Shown here one piece after another: positions 54,004 through 62,254 of a stretch of DNA of 64,000 nt. The position numbers and the translations under genes were made by a program. Source of the DNA: Nocardia blacklockiae (GTDB taxonomy: Bacteria; Actinomycetota; Actinomycetes; Mycobacteriales; Mycobacteriaceae); assembly GCF_015477355.1 (NCBI RefSeq), contig NZ_JADLRJ010000017.1:1-64000 (forward strand), given 5' to 3'. Under the pieces are notes generated by a model, which had not been told where the DNA came from, did not search any database, and saw only the letters and a list, made by a program, of their open reading frames with translations. Position 1 is the first letter of the stretch, and every line of letters starts with the position of its first letter.

Positions 54004-57000
54004 TGTTCACCCGCTGGGGCGACCTGGTCTACAGATTCCGCTTTCTCGTCCTCGCCGCGGTCGTGGCCGCGCTGCTCGCGCTCGGCGGGTTCGGCTTCGG
54101 CATCGAGAAGCATCTCAGCGCCAGCGGCTGGGACGATCCGACCTCCCAGTCGACGCAGGCCGCACAGCTGAAGGACGAGGCCTACGGCCGCGACCACACC
54201 GGCGACGTGATCCTGCTGTACACCGCCCCGGACGGCACGACCGTCGACGATCCCGAGTTCAGCAAGAAGGTCACCGACAGTCTCGTCGCGCTGCCGAAGC
54301 AGTACCCGGATCAGATCGACAAGATCAATGTGGCGTACTGGCGGGCCACCGGCGGCGCCCAGTGGACGACGACGGGCGTAGCCACCCCGGACAAGAAGAC
54401 CACCTTCGCCACCCTCGCCATCAAGGGCTCCAACGACACCGAGATGGTGAACAACTTCCGCGAGGTCAAGGATGTCTTCGACATCCCGGGCGTGGAGGTG
54501 CAGGTCGCGGGCATGCAGGCGGTTTCCGGCACGCTGAACGACACCATGGCGCAGGACCAGAAGCGGATGGAAGTCATCGCCATCCCGGTGGTCGCGGTGC
54601 TGCTGTTCTTCATCTTCGGCGGCGTCGTCGCGGCCGCGCTGCCGCTGATCGTGGGCGGTCTGACGGTGCTGGGTGCGAACGGCATCGTCATGGCGATCAC
54701 CAAGTTCACCGAGGTGAACTCGTTCGTCAGTCCGGTGGTCTCGATGATCGGGCTCGGCTTGGCCATCGACTACGGCCTGTTCATGGTCAGCCGTTTCCGC
54801 GAGGAGATGGCCGAGGGGTACAGCACCGGCGCGGCGGTGCGCCGCTCGGTGATGACCGCCGGCCGGACGGTCGCGATGTCGGCCACCATGATCATCGCGG
54901 CCAGCGCGGGCATGCTGCTGTTCCCGCAGGGCTTCCTGAAGTCGGTCGCCTACGGCACCATCGCGACGGTGCTGCTCGCGGCGCTGACCGCGCTGACCGT
55001 GCTGCCCGCCCTGCTCGGCATCCTGGGTCGCCGGGTGGACATGCTGGGGCTCAAGTGGTTCCGCAAGACCAAGACCGCCGAGGAGATCGAGAACGGCTTC
55101 TGGGGCAAGAGCACGCAGTGGGTGATGAAGCACCCGCTGAAGGTGGCGATCCCGCTGTGCATCCTGTTGCTGCTGTTGATCATTCCGGTGAAGGACCTGA
55201 AGTTCGGCGGTATCAGCGAAACCTATCTGCCGCCGGACAATCCGACCCGCGTGGCGCAGGAACAGTTCGACTCGCTGTTCCCGCAGTACCGGTCGAACCC
55301 GCTGCAGATCGTCATGGTCACCGACAATCCCAGCGGCATCTACAACATCCTCAAGGAAGCCAACGAGGCGCCGGGGCTGGCCACCAAGTTCAAGACGCCG
55401 GATTCGCCGCCGGGCGGTTCCAACGTGTGGGCCACGCAGGCGACGCTGGTGGACGCCGACACCACGACCGCCGACGAAGCGATCGACTACCTGCGCGCCA
55501 ATGTCTCGGTCCCCGACGACATGCAGTTCATGGTGACCGGCCAGCCCGCGATCCAGAAGGACAGCATCGACGCGCTGCTGTCCCGCATGCCGCTGATGAT
55601 CGCGCTGGTCGTGCTGGTCACCACGCTGCTGATGTTCCTGACCTTCGGCTCGCTGGTGCTGCCGATCAAGGCGGCGCTGATGAGCGCGCTCGGCCTCGGC
55701 TCCACACTCGGCATTCTGACCTGGATCTTCGTCGACGGGCACGCGGCCGGGCTGCTCAATTTCACGCCGCAGCCGATCATGTCGCCGGTGCTGGTGTTGA
55801 TCATCGCGATCATCTACGGCCTGTCCACCGACTACGAGGTGTTCCTGCTCTCCCGCATGGTCGAGGCGCGCACCATGGGCGCGAGCACCACCGAGGCGGT
55901 GCGGATCGGCACCGCGCAGACCGGCCGGATCATCACCGCCGCCGCGCTGATCCTGCTGGTGGTGACGGGCGCGTTCGCGTTCTCCGACCTGGTGATGATG
56001 CAGTACATCGCCTACGGCATGATCGCCGCGCTGTTCATCGACGCCACCGTGCTGCGCATGCTGCTGGTGCCGGCCACCATGAAGCTGCTCGGCGACGACT
56101 GCTGGTGGGCGCCCAAGTGGATGAAGAGGATCCAGCAGAAGATCGGTCTGGGCGAGCCCATCCTCGACGACGAGCGGCCGGGCACCGACAAGCTGGTCGA
56201 CCTGGTGAAGACCACGCCTGTCACCGACCCGGTGACGTTGCAGATCCCCGTGCTCGCCGACGGCACGCCGGCCAAGCCCGCGCGGAAGAAGAAGCCCAAG
56301 CGGGCACGCTTCATCGGCGGCGTGGACGGCGAGGCGCCCACGCAGCGGCTCGGGGAAGGCCGGTCGGGTGACACCGGGAATTTGAGCGGTCCGGATGCGG
56401 CGCAGGATGTTTCGGGCTCCGGGGCCTCGTCCCTGCTGAATTTCGATACGGACGAGGAGGATTCGTCCGCGGGCTCGGAGGCGACCTCGAAGTCCGCTGG
56501 CTCGCAGCACGGTTCGGCGCCGGAGGGCCGGGCGCCGCAGGCCATGTTCGCGCCGCAGACCACACCGCAGACCAACCTGAAGCTGCCGCGGGCGATCGAG
56601 CCGCAGTCGGGTGTGATCGGCATGAGTTCGCTGGCCGACCTGCCGCCGACCACGCAGATTCCGACGCAGCCCGAGGCCGGTCCGCCGCTGTCGGCCCCGA
56701 AGCCGAGGCCCGCGCGGAGCCCGGAACCCCCTGCCGCGCCGCCGGTTTCGCCCACGTTGCCCTCGATCTCGACCCCGTCCGTCTCGACGCCGCAGTCGGC
56801 GCGGCCGCCGCTGCCGCCGCGCCCGGTGCCGCCGCGCCCGGGCGAGACGTCCCGCGCCGACTCGGGTGGCAGCGAGCCGACCCAGCCCACGGCCCCGGTC
56901 GGCACCACGCCGCGCGTGCTCCCGCCGCAACCCCAGGTGGCCCCGCACCCGGCCAACCGCGCCCAGCTCTTCCAGCCACACGAGGAAACCGACTCATCGG

Positions 57001-58049
57001 ATTCCACCCAGCGATCGTTCACGGAGCCCGAGCGGAGCACCCCGCCCCGAGGCGTCACCGAGCGCGAGCCCTACGCCCAAGAGCAGCCGTATACCTCACA
57101 GCCCCAGGCATACTCGGCCCCCGAATCGTCGAATGACCCCGCCAGCCGGGCATACAACACCCCCGCCCGCACATACGAACCACCGCGGCCCTACGACACC
57201 CCGAGCCGAGCCTACGAAGCACCGGAACAGTCCTACACCACGCCGGTGGCGTACTCGGCCAGCGAAGAGTCGTACGACAGCACACCCGACCGATACCAAG
57301 CGCCGGAGCAGTCTTACACCGCCCCGAGCCAGGCATACGACGAGCGAGAGCAGTCCTACACCGCACCCAACCAGGGCTACGAAGCACCTGAGCAGCCGTA
57401 TTCCGGTACCGCCCAGGCATATTCCGCACCCGAGCAGCCGAATGACGACGGCCTCTCATACGGCTCGTCGGCACAGGCGTACGGAGCACCCGAGCAGCCC
57501 TACGAAAGTTCCCCCCGGGCGTACGACACCCTCGGACAGTCACGCGAAACCTCCTCCCAGGCGTACAGCGCTCCTGGGCAAGCACGCGAGAACTCGCCAC
57601 AGGCGTACAGCGCACCCGGGCAGGCACGCGATACCTCTACCCAGGCATACAGCGCCTCCGGACAGACACACGAAACCTCGGTACAGGCGTACGAAAACTC
57701 CGGACAGGCTTACGAGGCTCCGGGCCGGGCGCACGACGCATCCGAGCAGCCGTACGAAGCTCAGCGGTATGACGGGGTGGGTGAGGCGTATGGTGCGCAG
57801 GGGTACTCGGCACCGGAAAAGCCTTATGCCGCACCGGCGCAGGCCGGGGAGTCCGGCGGGGCGGGGGGTCAGCAGGCGGCCGACGAGCCCGCCGACGACT
57901 CCGAGCGGAACACCATCGAACGCTGGATGGCCGATCTGCGTTCCTCTCGCCGTCGCCCCGAACCGGGTCCGGACGAGGGCAAGCACAGCGGGGGCGCGGG
58001 CCGCACGGTCAGCGTGAACGAACTGCTCCGCCGCCAGAACCGGGACTGA
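54003..58049 (+). CDS. mmpL3: MmpL3 trehalose monomycolate exporter with long repeat tail
   Basis: 1348 residues from the GTG at 54003. RND fold with 12 helices and two extracytoplasmic domains. The proton-relay pairs are present: Asp256-Tyr257 in GLAIDYGLFMV and Asp610-Tyr611 in GLSTDYEVFLLSR. The canonical part ends near residue 720 (CWWAPKWMKRIQQ). M. tuberculosis MmpL3 has 944 residues; here a cytoplasmic tail of about 630 residues follows: a basic region, acidic and Pro-rich stretches, a Tyr/Gln/Pro/Ala-rich repeat block (about 1020-1283), and an end with IERWMADLRS and VSVNELLRRQ. It exports mycolate to the periplasm and should localise to the growing pole. It is essential in mycobacteria. 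Confidence 0.94.
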   Translation: MFTRWGDLVYRFRFLVLAAVVAALLALGGFGFGIEKHLSASGWDDPTSQSTQAAQLKDEAYGRDHTGDVILLYTAPDGTTVDDPEFSKKVTDSLVALPKQYPDQIDKINVAYWRATGGAQWTTTGVATPDKKTTFATLAIKGSNDTEMVNNFREVKDVFDIPGVEVQVAGMQAVSGTLNDTMAQDQKRMEVIAIPVVAVLLFFIFGGVVAAALPLIVGGLTVLGANGIVMAITKFTEVNSFVSPVVSMIGLGLAIDYGLFMVSRFREEMAEGYSTGAAVRRSVMTAGRTVAMSATMIIAASAGMLLFPQGFLKSVAYGTIATVLLAALTALTVLPALLGILGRRVDMLGLKWFRKTKTAEEIENGFWGKSTQWVMKHPLKVAIPLCILLLLLIIPVKDLKFGGISETYLPPDNPTRVAQEQFDSLFPQYRSNPLQIVMVTDNPSGIYNILKEANEAPGLATKFKTPDSPPGGSNVWATQATLVDADTTTADEAIDYLRANVSVPDDMQFMVTGQPAIQKDSIDALLSRMPLMIALVVLVTTLLMFLTFGSLVLPIKAALMSALGLGSTLGILTWIFVDGHAAGLLNFTPQPIMSPVLVLIIAIIYGLSTDYEVFLLSRMVEARTMGASTTEAVRIGTAQTGRIITAAALILLVVTGAFAFSDLVMMQYIAYGMIAALFIDATVLRMLLVPATMKLLGDDCWWAPKWMKRIQQKIGLGEPILDDERPGTDKLVDLVKTTPVTDPVTLQIPVLADGTPAKPARKKKPKRARFIGGVDGEAPTQRLGEGRSGDTGNLSGPDAAQDVSGSGASSLLNFDTDEEDSSAGSEATSKSAGSQHGSAPEGRAPQAMFAPQTTPQTNLKLPRAIEPQSGVIGMSSLADLPPTTQIPTQPEAGPPLSAPKPRPARSPEPPAAPPVSPTLPSISTPSVSTPQSARPPLPPRPVPPRPGETSRADSGGSEPTQPTAPVGTTPRVLPPQPQVAPHPANRAQLFQPHEETDSSDSTQRSFTEPERSTPPRGVTEREPYAQEQPYTSQPQAYSAPESSNDPASRAYNTPARTYEPPRPYDTPSRAYEAPEQSYTTPVAYSASEESYDSTPDRYQAPEQSYTAPSQAYDEREQSYTAPNQGYEAPEQPYSGTAQAYSAPEQPNDDGLSYGSSAQAYGAPEQPYESSPRAYDTLGQSRETSSQAYSAPGQARENSPQAYSAPGQARDTSTQAYSASGQTHETSVQAYENSGQAYEAPGRAHDASEQPYEAQRYDGVGEAYGAQGYSAPEKPYAAPAQAGESGGAGGQQAADEPADDSERNTIERWMADLRSSRRRPEPGPDEGKHSGGAGRTVSVNELLRRQNRD
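57060..57850 (+). repeat. Tandem repeat block in the mmpL3 tail
   Basis: Degenerate units based on QAYSAPEQ / YEAPEQSY recur throughout. In the last third a regular 42-base (14-residue) unit, QAYSAPGQAR followed by ENSP or DTST, starts at 57558, 57600 and 57642, and degenerates after. The frame is kept through the block, and Tyr occurs about every seven to fourteen residues. Confidence 0.85.
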
Positions 58050-58054
58050 ACGGC

Positions 58055-58693
58055 CTACTGCCGCTTCGGCTTTCCGGAGCGGTCCGCGGCGTCCAGCGCG
58101 GGGGCGAGCGGTCGCAGGGCGGCGCGGAGGAGTTCGGGTAGCGAGCCGGACACCACCACCAGGCCCCCGGACACCGGCCGCACCCACTGTTCGAGGGCGA
58201 CGCGCACCGCGGCGGCCACGCCGGCCGCGAGTACCCGTGCGGTCAGGTCGTTCTCACCCGAATCGTCGAGACGTGCCGCGAACACGTCGGCGAGAGGCCC
58301 CGCGATCACCGTGGCCGTGCCGAGGTAGGTCTCGCGCAGCCCGGCGTCGCGGGTAATCATGAGCAGCGCCTCGTGGCCGTGCGCGCCGGGATCGGTGTAC
58401 TGCTCCACGATCGCGTCGACGACCGCCTCGGACAACCGCACGCCGTCGCGCGCCGCCACCGCCGCCGCGACCCGCGCCTCCCGCTCGGCGGTGACCGCGG
58501 CGACGATCGCCTGCTCCCGGCTGGAGAAATAGTTGTTGTAGGTCCGCGGTGAGACACCGGCGGCCTCGGCGATGTCGTCGACGCGCACATTCCCGGGCCC
58601 GCGTTCCAGGGCCAGCCGCAAGGCCGCCTCCCGCAGTGCCTCGCGCGTGGCCTGCTTCTTCCGCTCGCGCAAACCCTTCCGTCGTTCCGTCAC
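58055..58693 (-). CDS. TetR-family regulator
   Basis: 212 residues from the GTG at 58693. Helix-turn-helix: VDDIAEAAGVSPRTYNNYFS at about residues 38-57, followed by EQAIVAAV. Its C-terminal half resembles the AcrR-like type with an Ala-rich ligand pocket. It is divergent from the TIM-barrel gene at 58811, and the 117-base gap holds a perfect palindrome. It lies five bases after, and converges with, mmpL3. Autoregulation and control of the neighbour are inferred. Confidence 0.88.
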   Translation of the reverse strand: MTERRKGLRERKKQATREALREAALRLALERGPGNVRVDDIAEAAGVSPRTYNNYFSSREQAIVAAVTAEREARVAAAVAARDGVRLSEAVVDAIVEQYTDPGAHGHEALLMITRDAGLRETYLGTATVIAGPLADVFAARLDDSGENDLTARVLAAGVAAAVRVALEQWVRPVSGGLVVVSGSLPELLRAALRPLAPALDAADRSGKPKRQ

Positions 58694-58714
58694 GCCTCCA
58701 GCTTCTCACAAATA

Positions 58715-58745
58715 AGTGCGTTCACGAAAACTTGCGTGCACGCAA
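58715..58745. promoter_or_regulatory. TetR operator pair
   Basis: ttgcgtgcacgcaa (58732-58745) is a perfect 14-base palindrome. Seventeen bases before it, agtgcgttcacgaa (58715-58728) is a weaker copy of the same motif. Both lie between the divergent TetR and 58811 starts. Confidence 0.7.
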
Positions 58746-58810
58746 CTTTCAGCCGTACCCTGGGCCCTGCCCGCTCGAGCGGGCTCGAAGCCCGAAGGAA
58801 GGGAAAGCAC

Positions 58811-59890
58811 ATGCGCGGCAAGGGAATGACCTACAACACCGGTTTCGTCCGGCACGGCCGGATCACTCCGCCGACCCTCGACCCCGAGGTGGTCGAGCGC
58901 GAACTCACGATCATCCGAGACGACCTGCACTGCAACGCCGTTCAGCTCATCGGCGGCGATCCGGACCGGCTCGAACTGGCGGCCCGCAGCGCGGCCCGAC
59001 TCGGACTGGAGGTGTGGTTCTCGCCGTACCCGCTGGACCTGACCCCCGACGAGATCCGGACGCTGTTCACCGATTGCGCGGAACGCGCGGAACGGTTGCG
59101 GCGGACGGGAGCCGAGGTGGTCTTCGTCGCCGGCGTGGAACTGACCATCATGAACCAGGGCTGGCTACCGGGCGCGGATGTCGACGAGCGCCTGCGCCTG
59201 CTGCTGGCCGATCCCGACGGCCGGGCCGACCGGCTCGCCGGAGTCAGCACTCGCCTCGACGAGTTCTTCGCCGCGACCCTGCCCGTCCTCCGCGAGCGTT
59301 TCGGCGGCCCGATCACCTACTGCGCCATACAGTTCGAGCGCATCGACTGGACACCGTTCGATGTCGTCTCGATGGAACTCATCCGCTCCGCCGAGGTGGC
59401 CGACCGCTTCCGCGACGGCGTGCGCGCCCTCGTCACGCAAGGCAAGCCGGTCGCCATCACCGGCTTCGGCACGGCCACCTGGCATGGTTCGGGCGACGTC
59501 GCTCCCCGCAGCATGGAAATCGTCGAATACGACGCCGAAACCGGCGCGCCCGTCCGGCTGAACGGCGAGTACACCCGCGACGAGGCAGGCCAGGCCGCGT
59601 ACCTCAGCGAGCTACTGGAAATCTTCGACGACGAGGGTGTCGACAGCACCTTCGTCTTCCTGTTCGCCCTCCACGACTTCCCCCACCGCCCCGACGCCGA
59701 CCCACGCACCGACCTGGACCTCGCCAGCCTGGGCATCGTCAAGGTCTTCGAGGACCGCCACGGCGACACCTACCCGGGCCTACCTTGGGAACCCAAACAG
59801 GCCTTCCACGCTGTCGCCGAGCACTACGGAAACAACCAGAACCACGCGCGGGCAACAACTTCCGGCCACGGCGGAAACACTGGCCACTGA
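58811..59890 (+). CDS. TIM-barrel glycoside-hydrolase-like protein
   Basis: 359 residues from the ATG at 58811 (ggaagggaa upstream). The order DDLHCNAVQLIGGD, LEVWFSPYPLDLTPDEI, VFVAGVELTIMNQGWLPG, YCAIQFERIDW, KPVAITGFGTATWHG and TFVFLFALHDFPHRP follows barrel strands, with acidic residues at the ends (VAGVELT, QFERIDW) like the acid/base pair of retaining GH families. The family is sometimes annotated abortive infection protein, which I do not endorse. No signal peptide, so it is cytosolic. Its promoter overlaps the TetR palindromes. Substrate unknown. Confidence 0.6.
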   Translation: MRGKGMTYNTGFVRHGRITPPTLDPEVVERELTIIRDDLHCNAVQLIGGDPDRLELAARSAARLGLEVWFSPYPLDLTPDEIRTLFTDCAERAERLRRTGAEVVFVAGVELTIMNQGWLPGADVDERLRLLLADPDGRADRLAGVSTRLDEFFAATLPVLRERFGGPITYCAIQFERIDWTPFDVVSMELIRSAEVADRFRDGVRALVTQGKPVAITGFGTATWHGSGDVAPRSMEIVEYDAETGAPVRLNGEYTRDEAGQAAYLSELLEIFDDEGVDSTFVFLFALHDFPHRPDADPRTDLDLASLGIVKVFEDRHGDTYPGLPWEPKQAFHAVAEHYGNNQNHARATTSGHGGNTGH

Positions 59891-59941
59891 CGTCCTGCCG
59901 CCTTTCTCCGGCGCGCGAATTCCCACCGTGGCGAAGTGCCG

Positions 59942-60763
59942 CTACGCCCGTGCCACGGTGGCCGTTCGCCGCCGGGCCACGGCGGCGCGGATCTCGGTGG
60001 CGACCAGGGCGGGTGCTTCGAGCATGGGCACGTGACCGACGCCGGGGAGGGTGCGGGTGCGCAGGCCCGGGGAACTCACCGAGGTGCGGTGGAGGCGGGG
60101 CGGCAGGACGCGGTCGTGCTCGCAGTACAGGATCGTGACGGGCACGGTGATGTCGTCGAAGCGCGTGAAACCTGTTGCGAGAGCGGGGTCTTCGACCAGG
60201 TCCTCGACGATGCCGCAGTGCGCGGGCGCGGCGGCGACCACGGCGGCGAGGCGGTGCGGGACCGCGACGGGCCGGTAGGCCAGCAGCGGGACCACCAGGC
60301 TCCGGGCCATGCTCCGGGGCACGCCCGCCCCGACCCCGATCACGGGCGCGAAGGCCCGGTACTTGCCGACCAACCGGGACACGGTCTGCGCGCCCGCCTG
60401 CCACATGCCGCCCGGGGCGATGGCGGTCACCGAACGCGCCCGGCCGCGCGCGGCCAGTTCCAACGCGAGCCAGCCGCCGAGCGAGTTTCCGACCAGATGC
60501 GCTGTTCGCCAACCGGTTTGGTCCATGGCGCGTTCGACGTAGTCGGCGAGGGCGGCGACGGTGGCGGGTCCGCGGACCGGTGGGCCGCCGTGGTGCCCGG
60601 GCAGGGTCGGCGCGAAAACCGCGTGGTCGGCGGACAAGTCGTCGAGGACCGCGCCCCACGACTGCCAGGTGAGCAGCAATCCGTGCAACAGCAGCAGCGG
60701 TTCGCCTTGTCCCGCACGGTAATACGGGTCGGGTTCGGTGGTGCCCGCCACGCCGTCGACCAT
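59942..60763 (-). CDS. Alpha/beta hydrolase
   Basis: 273 residues from the ATG at 60763. PLLLLHGLLLTWQSWGAVL carries the oxyanion His-Gly, the elbow is LVGNSLGGWLALELAARG with Ser at about 94, YCEHDRVLPP has the Asp, and LPGVGHVPMLEAP the His. It belongs to the epoxide-hydrolase/haloperoxidase-like branch. Substrate unknown. It is followed on the minus strand upstream by the DUF1707 gene with a 47-base gap, so it may be in the same transcript. Confidence 0.85.
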   Translation of the reverse strand: MVDGVAGTTEPDPYYRAGQGEPLLLLHGLLLTWQSWGAVLDDLSADHAVFAPTLPGHHGGPPVRGPATVAALADYVERAMDQTGWRTAHLVGNSLGGWLALELAARGRARSVTAIAPGGMWQAGAQTVSRLVGKYRAFAPVIGVGAGVPRSMARSLVVPLLAYRPVAVPHRLAAVVAAAPAHCGIVEDLVEDPALATGFTRFDDITVPVTILYCEHDRVLPPRLHRTSVSSPGLRTRTLPGVGHVPMLEAPALVATEIRAAVARRRTATVARA

Positions 60764-60810
60764 GGCAAGAGGTTACCCGCAGGAGGCCGCGCGGGCAGGA
60801 CGAGCGGGCG

Positions 60811-61506
60811 TCAGAACCCGGACACCAGGCGCCGCCACTGCGCACCGAAGGGCTGCTTGGCGGTGACGGACCCGAACCGCAGCCGACCGGTGACGACCAA
60901 GTGCAGCGCGCCGATGGGCGGACCGGTGCGCACCTTGTTGTTCGCGCTCGAGCCGATCAGGTCCAGGCCGTTGAGATCGACCGTGGCCTCTCCCGGCACG
61001 ATCAGCGTCAGCGAGCTACAGAAATCGTCGACCCGCAGCTCCACGACCTGGGTGGACATGATCGCCTGGGTGAAATCGAGCGTCACGCCGGAGAGCTGGC
61101 TGTTCAGGTAGAGGACCGGGGGCACCTGCCACCGGCCTTTGCGCGTGACGCCGGACAGGCGGGCGCGGATGGTGTTGCCGGACGACGTGGCGACCGGGCG
61201 GGCGGGCCCGTACGTCGGCGCCTTGGCCCGCAGCGGAGCGGCCGGATCCGGCTGACCCGCCATCCGAATGCCGGGCAGGTCGATCAGCACGGCGTTCAGC
61301 TCGCCGCGGGTCTTGGCGGCCAGCGCGGTGTCCATCCGCTCGGTGAACTCGCCGAGCGAGAGCATGCCGAGCCCCACGGCCCGCTGGAGCAACGTCCCGA
61401 CATGTTCGCGTTCGGCATCCGACACCCGCAGATCGCGGTCGCCGATCGCGCCGCCCGCCTCCGGCACCGACCGTGCCCCAGGAGCCGAAACCGTCTCACC
61501 ACCCAT
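60811..61506 (-). CDS. DUF1707 domain protein
   Basis: 231 residues from the ATG at 61506. DLRVSDAEREHVGTLLQRAVGLG at about 24-46 and LSLGEFTERMDTALAAKTRGEL is the DUF1707 (SHOCT-like) signature. The rest is beta-rich (STQVVELRVDDFCSSLTLIVP), resembling cell-wall-active antibiotic-response/LiaF C-terminal domains. No membrane helix. In actinobacteria such proteins often accompany two-component systems responding to envelope stress, in line with the kinase pair 64 bases upstream. Confidence 0.82.
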   Translation of the reverse strand: MGGETVSAPGARSVPEAGGAIGDRDLRVSDAEREHVGTLLQRAVGLGMLSLGEFTERMDTALAAKTRGELNAVLIDLPGIRMAGQPDPAAPLRAKAPTYGPARPVATSSGNTIRARLSGVTRKGRWQVPPVLYLNSQLSGVTLDFTQAIMSTQVVELRVDDFCSSLTLIVPGEATVDLNGLDLIGSSANNKVRTGPPIGALHLVVTGRLRFGSVTAKQPFGAQWRRLVSGF

Positions 61507-61569
61507 ACGTTCGAGGGTACCGACGCCGCCGTTCCCGCACATCAGGGCAATCCCTGATTCCAGGGAGTA

Positions 61570-62235
61570 CTACTCCAGCCCTTGCTCGATGGCGTAGCGA
61601 GTGAGCTCTACTCGGTTGGCGAGTTGGAGTTTGCGCAAGGTGGCCTGCACGTGGTTTTCGACGGTGCGGTGGCTGAGGCTCAGGCGGGTGGCGATCTGTT
61701 TGGCGGACAGGCCCTTGGCCACCAGGCGGAGGACCTCGGTTTCGCGGTCGGTCAGGGCCGGGCGGTGGGGTTGGTCGCGGTCGGCGGGAGTGGCGGCGAT
61801 GCGGCGGTATTCGCCGAGGACCAAGCCCGCGAGGCCGGGGGTGAAGACGGCCTGGCCGGCGGCGGTGGCGCGGACGGCGGCGACGAGTTCGGCCGCCGAG
61901 GCGCTCTTGACCAGGTAGCCGGTGGCGCCCGCCTTGATCGCGTCCAGCACGTCCGCGCGTTCGGCCGAGGCCGAGAGCACCAGCACCCGGCTGTGCGGTG
62001 ACACCCGCAGGATCTCGGTGGTGGCCTGGGCCCCGCTGCCGTCGGGCAGCTGCATGTCCATGAGCACCACCGCGGGCCGCACGGCCGTGGCGCGGCGGGT
62101 GGCCGAGCCGACACCGTCGGCCGTGGCCACCACCTCGAACCCGGCCTCCGCCAAATCGCGCGAGACACCGTCGCGCCACATGGGGTGGTCGTCCACCACC
62201 ATCACCGAAATGTGCTCGGAAACCTGTTCGCTCAC
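61570..62235 (-). CDS. NarL/LuxR-type response regulator
   Basis: 221 residues from the GTG at 62235. Receiver domain: VMVVDDHPMWRDGV with Asp15-Asp16, phosphoacceptor Asp60 in VVLMDMQLPDGSG, Thr/Ser in VLSAS and Lys in YLVKSAS at about 109. The LuxR DNA-binding domain is LTDRETEVLRLVAKGLSAKQ to RTVENHVQATLRKL (about 155-205). Its start lies 20 bases from the kinase stop, forming one operon with it. Targets probably include the DUF1707 gene (inference). Confidence 0.93.
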   Translation of the reverse strand: MSEQVSEHISVMVVDDHPMWRDGVSRDLAEAGFEVVATADGVGSATRRATAVRPAVVLMDMQLPDGSGAQATTEILRVSPHSRVLVLSASAERADVLDAIKAGATGYLVKSASAAELVAAVRATAAGQAVFTPGLAGLVLGEYRRIAATPADRDQPHRPALTDRETEVLRLVAKGLSAKQIATRLSLSHRTVENHVQATLRKLQLANRVELTRYAIEQGLE

Positions 62236-62254
62236 AGTCGATTCCTTCCGCGGT

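Noticed and set aside
54000-56981. Open minus-strand frame of about 990 codons antisense to mmpL3
   Set aside because: Composition is a GC shadow and the plus strand carries all RND motifs.
57060-57850. CRISPR-like array
   Set aside because: Repeats are degenerate, keep the mmpL3 reading frame and have no unique spacers.
58811-59890. Abortive-infection defence gene
   Set aside because: Such a label is sometimes attached to this family, but the sequence shows a TIM barrel with acidic residues and a TetR switch. There is no defence context.
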